A stretch of DNA of 64,000 bases. It comes from Reyranella sp. (GTDB lineage Bacteria > Pseudomonadota > Alphaproteobacteria > Reyranellales > Reyranellaceae). A program made the position numbers and the translations under genes. The stretch lies in NCBI RefSeq assembly GCF_004297405.1, contig NZ_SCVC01000012.1, positions 62,001-126,000 on the forward strand. The letters run 5' to 3'. The stretch's first letter is position 1. Each line of letters begins with the position of its first letter. Shown here piece by piece: positions 25,355-33,756 of this stretch. The notes below the pieces were generated by a model that ran no database searches, had not been told where the DNA came from, and saw nothing but the letters and a program-made list of their open reading frames with translations.

Positions 25355-25386
25355 GAAGGCCGCCGCAAGGCGGCCTTCTCTTTTTT
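25355..25386 (+). terminator. Rho-independent terminator after binding protein 1
   Basis: A perfect 10-bp stem (GAAGGCCGCC at 25355-25364 with GGCGGCCTTC at 25369-25378), a GCAA tetraloop and a run of six T at 25381-25386 form a textbook intrinsic terminator 22 bp after the stop codon. It separates copy 1 from copy 2. Confidence 0.92.
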
Positions 25387-25438
25387 GCCCTATTTCACAG
25401 GCAAGCACGCGCCCCGTTTGACATTGGGGAACAAGCGT

Positions 25439-26656
25439 ATGCGTAGGCGTGATTTCGTGGGCGGCGCGGGTGTATCGGCCGCCGCATTGCTTCTGGCCGC
25501 AGAAGTGGCCGGCCAGAAGAAATACGATGACGGCGCCAGCGATACCGAAATCAAGATCGGCCACACCGGCCCGTATAGTGGCCCGGCTTCTTCTCTCGGC
25601 ATCATCGGCAAGTGCATCGAGGCCTATTGGAAGAGCGTCAACGAGGCCGGCGGCATCAACGGCCGCAAGATCCGATTCATCTCTCTCGACGACGGCTATT
25701 CGCCGGCCAAGACCGTTGAACTGGTGCGCCAACTCGTCGAGCAGGAGAGGGTGTTCTGCCTGTTTGACACGCTCGGAACGCCGAGCAACACGGCGATCCA
25801 CAAATATCTCAATCAGAAGAAGGTGCCGCAGCTCTACGTCGCCTCGGCCGCCTCGAAGTGGGGCAAGCCCAAGGAGTTCCCCTGGACCATGGGCTTTCAG
25901 CCCGACTACCACACCGAAGGCGCGATCTATGCGCGTCATATCCTGGCCAACGTCGAGGAACCGCGCATCGCCGTCCTGATGCAGAACGACGACTACGGCA
26001 AAGACTACTGGGAAGGCTTCAGGCAGGGCCTCGGCGCCAATGCGGCAGGTAAGGTCGTGAAGCATGTGACCTACGAAGTCGCCGATCCGACGGTCGACAG
26101 CCAGATGATCCAGCTCGCGGCTTCCGGCGCCAATGTCTTCTTCAACGTGACCACGCCCAAGGCGGCGGCCCAGGCGATCCGCAAGGCAGCCGATCTCGGC
26201 TGGAAGCCCGCACATTATCTCAACATCGTCTCCGCGTCGGTGGGGACGGTGATGAAGCCTGCTGGATTGGAGAACGGACAGGGCACCATCACCGCCCAAT
26301 ACCTCAAGGACCCGACTGACCCGCAGTGGGCCGACGATCCCGAGATGAAGGCGTGGCGTGCCTGGATGAGCAGGTGGATGCCGGGTGCCGTCCAGGCAGA
26401 CGCCAACTACGTCTTCGCTTATGCGGTCACGTCGGTGATGCACGAGACGCTGAAGAAGTGCGGCGACGAGCTCACACGCGAGAACCTGATGCGTCAGGCC
26501 GCCAGCCACCAGAGGCTGCACGTGCCGTTGCTGCTGCCTGGTATCACCGTGAACACGAGCCCGACCGATTTCTACCCCGTTCAATCGATGCGGCTCGCCC
26601 GCTTCAAGGGCGAGAGCTGGTATCTGTTCGGCGATATCGTGTCGGCCGAAGGTTAG
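25439..26656 (+). CDS. Tat-exported hydrophobic amino-acid-type ABC substrate-binding protein, copy 2
   Basis: A 405-aa paralogue of copy 1. The signal is MRRRDFVGGAGVSAAALLLA, twin-arginine but with a different hydrophobic region. EIKIGHTGPYSGPASS and VLMQNDDYGKDYWEGF are kept; the middle and C-terminal lobes have more substitutions, which may shift specificity. The ATG at 25439 is chosen over 25385 because the Arg-Arg signal starts there. It begins after the terminator of copy 1, so it may have its own promoter. Its TAG stop overlaps the TAA stop of the convergent GST gene within TTAG (26653-26656). Confidence 0.89.
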   Translation: MRRRDFVGGAGVSAAALLLAAEVAGQKKYDDGASDTEIKIGHTGPYSGPASSLGIIGKCIEAYWKSVNEAGGINGRKIRFISLDDGYSPAKTVELVRQLVEQERVFCLFDTLGTPSNTAIHKYLNQKKVPQLYVASAASKWGKPKEFPWTMGFQPDYHTEGAIYARHILANVEEPRIAVLMQNDDYGKDYWEGFRQGLGANAAGKVVKHVTYEVADPTVDSQMIQLAASGANVFFNVTTPKAAAQAIRKAADLGWKPAHYLNIVSASVGTVMKPAGLENGQGTITAQYLKDPTDPQWADDPEMKAWRAWMSRWMPGAVQADANYVFAYAVTSVMHETLKKCGDELTRENLMRQAASHQRLHVPLLLPGITVNTSPTDFYPVQSMRLARFKGESWYLFGDIVSAEG

Positions 26657-27360
26657 CGAGGTGCCGCGGGAATGGTGAGACCGCGCTGGACCGCTGGCCT
26701 TTCGAGGCAGCGATCCAGCCAGGCTGGCACCTTCTTCAGCGAATCGAACGCCACCAGATCGCGCGCCTCGTAGAAGGTGATGAGGTTACGCACCCAGCCG
26801 AGCGTCGCGATATCGGCGATGCCGTACTCCTTGCCTGTCAACCATTCACGGCCGTCGAGCCGCGTTTCGAGCACGTCGAGCAGTCGCTTCGACTCGCCGA
26901 CATAGCGCTCGAGCGGGCGCTTGTCGGCGAAGTCCTTGCCGGCGAATTTGTTGAAGAAGCCAACCTGTCCGAACATCGGGCCGATCGCTGCCATCTGAAA
27001 AAAGACCCACTGGATCGTCTCCCATCGCCCATGTTGGGTCGCCGGGATGAAACGGCCGGTCTTGTCGGCGAGGTAGAGCAGGATCGCCCCAGACTCGAAC
27101 AGCGCGATCGGCCGGCCTTCCGGCCCATTGGGATCGATGATTGCCGGAATCTTGCCGTTGGGATTGAGCGCAAGAAATTCCGGGGTCTGGTTCTCGTTCT
27201 TCATGATGTCGATTCGGTGCGGCTCGTAGGCCAAGCCGAGTTCCTCCAGCATGATCGACACTTTCACACCGTTGGGTGTAGGCAGCGAATAGAGCTGGAT
27301 GCGATCTGGATGCGCAGTCGGCCAGCGCGTCGCGATCGGAAAAGCGGACAGATCGGCCAT
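26653..27360 (-). CDS. Glutathione S-transferase (YfcG/YghU-like, nu class)
   Basis: A 235-aa cytoplasmic GST. The N-terminal thioredoxin-like domain carries LYSLPTPNGVKVSIMLEEL; the T-P-N-G-x-K segment is typical of YfcG/YghU-type enzymes, which reduce disulfides or organic hydroperoxides with glutathione. NPNGKIPAIIDPNGPEGRP and ESGAILLYLADKTGRF form the glutathione site, and an all-helical C-terminal domain follows. It is inserted on the minus strand within the binding-protein array, between copies 2 and 3, and its stop overlaps that of copy 2. Length is somewhat below that of YghU, closer to YfcG. Natural substrate unknown. Confidence 0.9.
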   Translation of the reverse strand: MADLSAFPIATRWPTAHPDRIQLYSLPTPNGVKVSIMLEELGLAYEPHRIDIMKNENQTPEFLALNPNGKIPAIIDPNGPEGRPIALFESGAILLYLADKTGRFIPATQHGRWETIQWVFFQMAAIGPMFGQVGFFNKFAGKDFADKRPLERYVGESKRLLDVLETRLDGREWLTGKEYGIADIATLGWVRNLITFYEARDLVAFDSLKKVPAWLDRCLERPAVQRGLTIPAAPR

Positions 27361-27523
27361 AAGAAACTCCGTGAAAAACTGTCCCTCATTAGTCGACGCC
27401 CTAAGCGGAGGCTATCGGGCCGTGGTGGCGCAGCATTGCAGAGGTTGTGAAAGTGTTGGCTCTTTTCAAGCCACGTTTTTGGGCAGAGGCTTCCTTCATA
27501 AATTTCAAATGAAGGAGGAAGCG

Positions 27524-28744
27524 TTGATTACCAGTAGGCGTGGTTTCATTGGTGGCGTTTCAACAGCAGCGTTGCTTTCCGGAACAACATCGGCGTCGGC
27601 GCAGAAAAAGTACGACGACGGCGCGAACGACAAGGAAATCAAGATCGGGCATTTCTGCCCCTATAGCGGGCCTGCCTCGGCGTACGGCGTGATCGGCAAA
27701 GGACACGAGGCCTATTGGAAGGCCGTCAACGATGCCGGTGGCATCAACGGCCGCATGGTCCGCTTCGTCACACGCGACGACGGTTACAATCCGGCGAAGT
27801 CGGTCGAGGTGACGCGCGAACTGGTCGAGCAGGAGAAGGTGCTGTGCCTCTTCAATACGCTCGGCACGCCGACCAATACGGCGATCCACAAATACGTGAA
27901 CCAGAAGAAGGTGCCGCATCTCTACGTGTCGACCGGCGCCACGAAGTGGGGCAATCCGAAGGACTTCCCCTGGTCGATGGGCTTCCAGCCCGACTACCGC
28001 ACCGAAGGCGTGATCTATGCCAAGCATGCGCTGGCGAACGTCAAGGATCCCAAGTTCGGCGTGCTGATGCAGAACGACGATTTCGGCAAGGACTATTGGG
28101 ACGGCATCAAGGAAGGGCTGGGCAAGGACGTTGTCAAAGGTGTGAAGCTCGTCACCTATGAGGTGACGGACCCGACCGTGGAGTCGCAGATCATCCAGCT
28201 CAAGGACTCCGGCGCCAACGTTCTTCTGAATATCTCGACGCCGAAATTCGCGGCCCAGTCGATTCGCGCGATGGTCAACATCGGCTGGAAGCCGGCGCAC
28301 TATCTCACCAATGTCTCGGTCTCGGTCGCTTCGGTGATGAAGCCGGCGGGTTTCGAGAACAGTCAGGGCATCCTGTCCTCATCCTACATCATGGACCCGA
28401 CTGACAAGCAGTGGGCAGACCACGAGGACATCAAGGCCTGGCGCGCGTGGATGACCAAATACATGCCCAATGCCGACCAGGGCGATGTGAACTACGCCTT
28501 CGCCTACGCCGTCAGCTCCCTCATGAAGGAGACCTTGAAGAAGTGCGGCGATGACCTGACGCGCGCCAACGTCATGCGCCAGGCTGCGAACTTCAAGAAC
28601 CAGCGCATCCCGATGGTGTTGCCGGGCATCACCATCAACACCAGCCCGACGGATTACTATCCGATCCAGGCGATCCAGCTTGCGCGCTTCAAGGGCGAGA
28701 GCTGGGAGTTGTTCGGCGAGGTGCTTCACGCCGAGAGCAGCTGA
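27524..28744 (+). CDS. Tat-exported hydrophobic amino-acid-type ABC substrate-binding protein, copy 3
   Basis: A 406-aa paralogue with the signal TSRRGFIGGVSTAALLSG. The start is taken as TTG at 27524, preceded by AAGGAGG at a good distance; an ATG at 27509 overlaps that ribosome site. The ligand-pocket opening reads HFCPYSGPASAYG instead of HTGPYSGPASSYG, and PWSMGFQPDYRTEG replaces PWTMGFQPDYHTEG. These are the clearest substitutions in the otherwise conserved pocket regions and hint at a different ligand. The 163-bp gap before it holds its own promoter region, divergent from the GST. Confidence 0.89.
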   Translation: MITSRRGFIGGVSTAALLSGTTSASAQKKYDDGANDKEIKIGHFCPYSGPASAYGVIGKGHEAYWKAVNDAGGINGRMVRFVTRDDGYNPAKSVEVTRELVEQEKVLCLFNTLGTPTNTAIHKYVNQKKVPHLYVSTGATKWGNPKDFPWSMGFQPDYRTEGVIYAKHALANVKDPKFGVLMQNDDFGKDYWDGIKEGLGKDVVKGVKLVTYEVTDPTVESQIIQLKDSGANVLLNISTPKFAAQSIRAMVNIGWKPAHYLTNVSVSVASVMKPAGFENSQGILSSSYIMDPTDKQWADHEDIKAWRAWMTKYMPNADQGDVNYAFAYAVSSLMKETLKKCGDDLTRANVMRQAANFKNQRIPMVLPGITINTSPTDYYPIQAIQLARFKGESWELFGEVLHAESS

Positions 28745-28767
28745 CGCTCCTCCCGTTGAAGGCAGCA

Positions 28768-28795
28768 AAGGCCGCCGGTAGCCGCCGGCGGCCTT
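28768..28795 (+). terminator. Hairpin after binding protein 3
   Basis: AAGGCCGCCGG (28768-28778) pairs with CCGGCGGCCTT (28785-28795) around a 6-nt loop, 23 bp after the stop. The stem sequence resembles that of the terminator after copy 1, but only a weak T-rich tract (ACTTATT) follows. Confidence 0.7.
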
Positions 28796-28930
28796 ACTTA
28801 TTCCGCAATGCAGTATCTGCGGGCGCTCCGCCTCGCAATATTTTCACTTTTCAGGCCTCCGGTTTAGCGCGACGATATTCCGCATAACGAACAAGTCAGG
28901 GAGTTGAAGCGTTTAACCAAGGAGGCAACG

Positions 28931-30151
28931 TTGAAGACCAATAGGCGTACTTTCATCGGCGGAGCATCAACCGCCGCTATTCTGTCCGCGTCAGGCGTAG
29001 CGTTTGCCCAAAAGAAGTACGACGAGGGAGCGACCGACAAAGAGATCAAGATCGGTCACACCAATCCCTATAGCGGACCGGCCTCGGCCTACGGCGTGAT
29101 CGGCAAGACGATCGAAGCCTACTGGAAGAGCGTGAATGAGGCCGGCGGCATCAACGGCCGCATGGTCAAGTTCATCACCCGCGACGACGGTTACAATCCC
29201 GCAAAGACCGTCGAGATGATCCGCGAACTGGTCGAGCAGGAGAAAGTGCTCTGCACCTTCAATACGCTCGGCACGCCGACCAACACGGCGATCCACAAAT
29301 ACATGAACCAGAAAAAGGTGCCGATGCTGTTCGTCGCCACCGGTGCATCGAAGTGGGGCAAGCCCAAGGAGTTCCCGTGGACGATGGGCTTCCAGCCCGA
29401 CTATCACACCGAGGGTGTGATCTACGCCAAGCACATTCTGGCGAATGTGAAGGATCCGAAGATCGGCGTGCTGATGCAGAACGACGATTACGGCAAGGAC
29501 TATTGGGAAGGCTTCAAGGACGGGCTCGGCAAGGATGCCAACAAGGTGTCCAAGCATGTCACCTACGAGGTGACGGACCCGACGGTCGACAGCCAGGTAA
29601 TCCAACTCAAGGACTCTGGCGCCAACGTCTTCTTCAATATCGCCACGCCGAAGTTTGCGGCGCAGGCAATCCGCAAGGCGGCTGATATCGGCTGGAAGCC
29701 GGCGCAGTATCTCAACAACGTGTCGGCTTCGGTCGCGTCGACCATGAAGCCGGCAGGTTTCGAGAATAGCCAGGGCATCCTCACCGCTGCCTATGCGATG
29801 GACCCCACCGACAAGCAGTGGGACGACAACGCCGAGATGAAGACGTGGCGGGCATGGATGGCCAAGTCCAACCCACAGGGCAACCTGACCGACGCTTCGA
29901 ACGTCTTTGCCTATGCCGTCTCGTTCCTGATGCACGAGACACTGAAGAAGTGCGGCGACAACCTGACACGTGAGAACCTCATGCGTCAGGCCGCCAATCA
30001 CCAGAAGCTCCGGGTGCCGCTGCTGCTGCCGGGGATCACCGTCAGCACGAGCCCGACAGACTTCTATCCGATCCAGGCCGTCCAGCTTCAGCGCTTCCAG
30101 GGCGAGACCTGGCACCTGTTCGGCGACGTCATGCACGCCGAAAGCACCTGA
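28931..30151 (+). CDS. Tat-exported hydrophobic amino-acid-type ABC substrate-binding protein, copy 4
   Basis: A 406-aa paralogue with the signal TNRRTFIGGASTAAILSASG. The start is TTG at 28931 with AAGGAGG just before it; an in-frame ATG at 28904 lies upstream of that site. It shares long stretches with copy 1 (KWGKPKEFPWTMGFQPDYHT, KDPKIGVLMQNDDYGKDYWE) and the pocket opening HTNPYSGPASAYG. It ends the array and converges on a second EF-hand gene across a strong shared hairpin. Confidence 0.9.
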   Translation: MKTNRRTFIGGASTAAILSASGVAFAQKKYDEGATDKEIKIGHTNPYSGPASAYGVIGKTIEAYWKSVNEAGGINGRMVKFITRDDGYNPAKTVEMIRELVEQEKVLCTFNTLGTPTNTAIHKYMNQKKVPMLFVATGASKWGKPKEFPWTMGFQPDYHTEGVIYAKHILANVKDPKIGVLMQNDDYGKDYWEGFKDGLGKDANKVSKHVTYEVTDPTVDSQVIQLKDSGANVFFNIATPKFAAQAIRKAADIGWKPAQYLNNVSASVASTMKPAGFENSQGILTAAYAMDPTDKQWDDNAEMKTWRAWMAKSNPQGNLTDASNVFAYAVSFLMHETLKKCGDNLTRENLMRQAANHQKLRVPLLLPGITVSTSPTDFYPIQAVQLQRFQGETWHLFGDVMHAEST

Positions 30152-30160
30152 TCCAGTATT

Positions 30161-30204
30161 CCCTCCGCTCCTGACTGCCGATGATTGGGCGCAGGAGCGG
30201 AGGG
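30161..30204. terminator. Long bidirectional hairpin between binding protein 4 and the EF-hand gene
   Basis: CCCTCCGCTCCTG (30161-30173) pairs perfectly over 13 bp with CAGGAGCGGAGGG (30192-30204); the loop is 18 nt. It fills the 55-bp gap between the convergent stops at 30151 and 30207 and should end transcription from both sides. Confidence 0.8.
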
Positions 30205-30206
30205 GC

Positions 30207-30638
30207 TTACTTGCGCTGCAGCGCCTGGCGGCATTCGGCGGTGTCGATGCGGCCGTTCTTGTCGAGATCGCAACGAACGAAGTTGCTCTCGCCCTGGGCC
30301 ATAAACTCCACGAGGGTCACGACACCATCCTTGTCTGCGTCGAGGCGCTGAAAGTAGCTCGACTGGCGGCTGGCCTGGCGATCGCTTGGCAGGACGCTGT
30401 TGCCGGCAGCCGGGGTGCGGGCAAAGAGTTCGTCCTGGCTCAGCTTGCCGTCGCCATTGGCATCCAGCCGCTTGAAGCGTGCCTCCTGGCTCGTCTTCCA
30501 TTCCTCGCGGTCGACGGCGCCATCCTTGTTTGTGTCGTAACGCATGACGCCGCTGGCGTTGTTGCGTGGCTGCTGCTGGGCGAGGGCAGGGGCGGCCAGG
30601 GTGAGGAGGGCTGCAGCGAGCAGGGTCAGCTTAGGCAT
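30207..30638 (-). CDS. Small secreted EF-hand protein
   Basis: A 143-aa exported protein. The signal peptide is MPKLTLLAAALLTLAAPALA, with cleavage before QQQPRNN. Four EF-hand loops follow: DTNKDGAVDREE, DANGDGKLSQDE, DADKDGVVTLVE and DLDKNGRIDTAE, each with Asp/Asn at the metal positions. The ATG at 30638 starts the signal peptide; 30674 is an upstream alternative. Likely a periplasmic Ca2+-binding protein. It and the seven-loop protein at 19181 bracket the liv/binding-protein region. Confidence 0.85.
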   Translation of the reverse strand: MPKLTLLAAALLTLAAPALAQQQPRNNASGVMRYDTNKDGAVDREEWKTSQEARFKRLDANGDGKLSQDELFARTPAAGNSVLPSDRQASRQSSYFQRLDADKDGVVTLVEFMAQGESNFVRCDLDKNGRIDTAECRQALQRK

Positions 30639-30778
30639 ATATCCTATCCTTAAGGTTGTATCGGAGACATTCAATACAATCTCAAGTCTCCTTACCGCGC
30701 CTTCTGAGCCCCGATATAGTCTGGCCCGCGACCGAATTGTGGCCGCGTTGAGGTTTTGTTCTCCTCTGGGGATATCCC

Positions 30779-32173
30779 ATGGCCTACGACTACGATCTCT
30801 TCGTCATTGGTGCCGGTTCGGGCGGCGTGCGGGCTTCGCGCATTGCGGCAGGCTACGGCGCACGCGTCGGTATCTGCGAGGATTATCGGGTCGGCGGCAC
30901 CTGCGTGATCCGCGGCTGCGTGCCGAAGAAGCTCCTGGTCTACGGATCGAAGTTCGCGCACGAGTTCGAGGACGCCGAGGCCTTCGGCTGGACGGTGCCG
31001 GCGCCCACCCATTCCTGGCCGACCTTGCGTGACAATGTGAACAAGGAAGTGGACCGCCTGAATGCGGTCTACTTGCGCCTGCTCGACGGCGCTGGCGTGA
31101 AGCTGCACATGGGCCGCGGCCGCCTGATGGATCGCCACACGATTCAGGTCGGCGACCAGACCATCACCGCTGACAAGATCCTGATTGCCACCGGCGGTCA
31201 TCCGGTGATCCCGCCCATTCCCGGCCGTGAGCACGCCATCACCTCGAACGAGGCGTTTCATCTCAAGGAATTCCCCAAGCGCATCACCATCGTCGGCGCC
31301 GGCTACATCGCCGTGGAATTCGCGGGCATCTTCAACGGGCTGGGTGCCAAGGTCGATCTGGTGCTGCGGCGCGATCGGGTGCTGCGTGGCTTCGATGAAG
31401 AATGCCGCACCTTCGTGCATGAGGCGTTGGGCGACAGCGGCATTCGGCTCCGCACCGAGATGGAGATCGGCCGCATCGTGGCGAAGGGCAAGGACGGGAC
31501 GAGCGGCCCCTTCGAGATCCATACGCCCCATGGCGGCATGTTCGAAACCGACTGCGTGATGTACGCGACCGGCCGCGCGCCCAACACGTCGGGCATCGGA
31601 CTCGAGAAGGTCGGCGTACAGCTCGACAAGGCCGGCGCCATCGCCGTCGACGAATGGTCGAAGACGACGGCGGAGAACATCTGGGCCGTGGGCGATGTCA
31701 CCGACCGCATCAACCTGACGCCCGTCGCCATCATGGAAGGCCACTGCTTCGCCGACACCGAGTTCGGCAAGAAGCCGCGCAAGCCCGACCATCGCGACGT
31801 GCCGTCGGCCGTCTTCTGCCAGCCCGAACTCGCGAACGTCGGTCTGACCGAGGAGCAGGCCAAGCTGCAGCTGGGCGAGCTGCGGGTCTACACGGCCGCC
31901 TTCCGGCCGATGAAGTACACGATCTCCGGCCGGCACCAGCGGACCTTCATGAAGCTGATCGTCGAGGCGGCCACCGACAAGGTCGTCGGCGTCCATATGG
32001 TCGGCGACGACGCTGCCGAACTCATCCAGGGCCTGGCCGTGGCCGTGAAGGCCGGGGCTACCAAAGCCCAGTTCGATGCCACCGTCGGCATTCACCCCAC
32101 GGCAGGTGAGGAGTTTGTCACCATGCGCACGGCACGGGCCGATTCGGCCCCCAAGAGAGCGGCCGCAGAGTGA
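30779..32173 (+). CDS. gor: Glutathione-disulfide reductase
   Basis: A 464-aa class I pyridine-nucleotide disulfide oxidoreductase that reduces glutathione disulfide with NADPH in the cytoplasm. It shows the FAD-binding start DLFVIGAGSGGVRASRIAA, the redox-active pair GGTCVIRGCVPKK, the NAD(P)-binding fold ITIVGAGYIAVEFAGIF, an FAD motif near AVGDVTDRINLTPVA and the C-terminal dimer motif with catalytic His-Glu (IHPTAGEEFVT). The RRDRVLRGFDEE segment after the second fold gives Arg residues that favour NADPH. It serves the two nearby glutathione transferases. A small hairpin follows. Confidence 0.95.
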   Translation: MAYDYDLFVIGAGSGGVRASRIAAGYGARVGICEDYRVGGTCVIRGCVPKKLLVYGSKFAHEFEDAEAFGWTVPAPTHSWPTLRDNVNKEVDRLNAVYLRLLDGAGVKLHMGRGRLMDRHTIQVGDQTITADKILIATGGHPVIPPIPGREHAITSNEAFHLKEFPKRITIVGAGYIAVEFAGIFNGLGAKVDLVLRRDRVLRGFDEECRTFVHEALGDSGIRLRTEMEIGRIVAKGKDGTSGPFEIHTPHGGMFETDCVMYATGRAPNTSGIGLEKVGVQLDKAGAIAVDEWSKTTAENIWAVGDVTDRINLTPVAIMEGHCFADTEFGKKPRKPDHRDVPSAVFCQPELANVGLTEEQAKLQLGELRVYTAAFRPMKYTISGRHQRTFMKLIVEAATDKVVGVHMVGDDAAELIQGLAVAVKAGATKAQFDATVGIHPTAGEEFVTMRTARADSAPKRAAAE

Positions 32174-32177
32174 TTTT

Positions 32178-32193
32178 TGGGCTCTCTAGCCCA
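32178..32193 (+). terminator. Weak hairpin after gor
   Basis: TGGGCT (32178-32183) pairs with AGCCCA (32188-32193) around a CTCT loop, directly after the gor stop, with a short T-rich tract (TCTTTTA) a few bases on. It may be a weak terminator. Confidence 0.4.
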
Positions 32194-32279
32194 TCTGGTC
32201 TTTTATCCACAGCGCGTATAGGTTCACCACCCCCGAAGCGGCCCCCTTTGTTCCTGGCCGCCGGGTTCAGGAGGAGTCG

Positions 32280-33716
32280 ATGACCGCGATTCAGGGCCCG
32301 TCCAAGGTGGCCGCGAAAGCGCAGTCCCGCAGTTCGAGCGCCGCCGACTGGTCATTGACCAGCTGGCGCAGCCGGCCGGCCTTGCAGATGCCGGTCTATC
32401 CCGATGCCGCCGTCCTGGCGAATGCCGAGGCGCGTCTGCGCCGCTATCCGCCGCTGGTCTTTGCCGGTGAGGCGCGCAAGCTCAAGGGCGCGCTGGCCAA
32501 GGTCGCCAACGGTGAGGCCTTCCTGCTGCAGGGCGGGGACTGTGCCGAGAGCTTTGTCGACTTCACCGCCAACAACATCCGCGACACGTTCCGCGTGCTG
32601 CTGCAGATGGCCGTCGTGTTGACCTATGGCGCCGGCGTGCCCGTCGTGAAGGTTGGCCGCATGGCCGGCCAGTTCGCCAAGCCGCGCTCGTCCAATGTCG
32701 AGAAGATCGGCGACGTCGAGCTGCCGTCCTATCGCGGCGACAACGTCAACGGCTTCGAGTTCACGGCCGCCGCACGCCTGCCCGACCCGGAGCGCATGGT
32801 GCAGGCCTATAACCAGTCGGCCGCGACCTTGAACCTGCTGCGCGCCTTCGCCCAGGGCGGCTATGCCGACCTGCACGAGGTCAATCGCTGGAATCTCGAC
32901 TTCGTGCACAACTCGCCGTCGTCGGAGCGCTACCACGATCTCGCGGCGCGTCTCGACGAGACCTTGAACTTCATGGCTGCCTGCGGCCTCACCTCGGCGA
33001 CGACGCCGCAGATCGCCGAGACCGACTTCTTCACCAGCCATGAGGCACTGCTGTTGCAGTACGAGGAGGCGCTGACCCGCGTCGATTCGACTTCGGGCGA
33101 CTGGTATGACTGCTCGGCCCATATGCTGTGGATCGGCGATCGCACGCGTCAACCCGACGGCGCGCATGTCGAATTCATGCGTGGCGTTCGCAATCCGATC
33201 GGCTTCAAGGCCGGGCCGACGATGCCGACCGACGACCTGCTACGTCTGATCGATGCGTTGAACCCGAGCAACGAGGCCGGCCGTATCGTCATCATCGCGC
33301 GTATGGGCGCCGACAAGGTGGGCGACAAGCTGCCGGCCCTGGTGCGCACGTTGAAGCGCGAAGGGCGCACCGTCGTGTGGTCGTGCGATCCCATGCACGG
33401 CAATACGGTTACCGCTTCGAATGGCAGGAAGACCCGCCATTTCGATGCCATCCTGAACGAGGTGAAGGCCTTCTTCGCCGTGCACCGCGCCGAGGGAACG
33501 CATCCGGGCGGCGTGCACTTCGAGATGACCGGCCAGGAAGTGACGGAGTGCATCGGCGGTTCGACCGACATCACGGTCGATAACCTGAACGAGCGCTACG
33601 AGACGCAGTGTGATCCGAGACTCAACGCCAGTCAGGCACTGGAGCTCGCGTTCCTGTTGGCCGAGCAGCTCAAGGCCGAGCGCCTGTCGGTCGCCAGGGC
33701 ACGCCCCGCCGTCTGA
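32280..33716 (+). CDS. aroG: 3-deoxy-7-phosphoheptulonate synthase, class II
   Basis: A 478-aa type II DAHP synthase, the first enzyme of the shikimate pathway (phosphoenolpyruvate + erythrose-4-phosphate). Family stretches are [15 protein letters not shown] near the N terminus, [48 protein letters not shown] and [12 protein letters not shown], with metal ligands in the Cys of GGDCAES, the His of DPMHGN and the Glu of VHFEMTGQ. An AGGAGG lies 5 bp or so before the ATG. It appears to be a single-gene unit between gor and pncB. Type II enzymes are common in alphaproteobacteria. Confidence 0.94.
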   Translation: MTAIQGPSKVAAKAQSRSSSAADWSLTSWRSRPALQMPVYPDAAVLANAEARLRRYPPLVFAGEARKLKGALAKVANGEAFLLQGGDCAESFVDFTANNIRDTFRVLLQMAVVLTYGAGVPVVKVGRMAGQFAKPRSSNVEKIGDVELPSYRGDNVNGFEFTAAARLPDPERMVQAYNQSAATLNLLRAFAQGGYADLHEVNRWNLDFVHNSPSSERYHDLAARLDETLNFMAACGLTSATTPQIAETDFFTSHEALLLQYEEALTRVDSTSGDWYDCSAHMLWIGDRTRQPDGAHVEFMRGVRNPIGFKAGPTMPTDDLLRLIDALNPSNEAGRIVIIARMGADKVGDKLPALVRTLKREGRTVVWSCDPMHGNTVTASNGRKTRHFDAILNEVKAFFAVHRAEGTHPGGVHFEMTGQEVTECIGGSTDITVDNLNERYETQCDPRLNASQALELAFLLAEQLKAERLSVARARPAV

Positions 33717-33756
33717 TCAAAGAAGAAACGCAGCGTAGGCGAGCCGGGGGAAGTCT

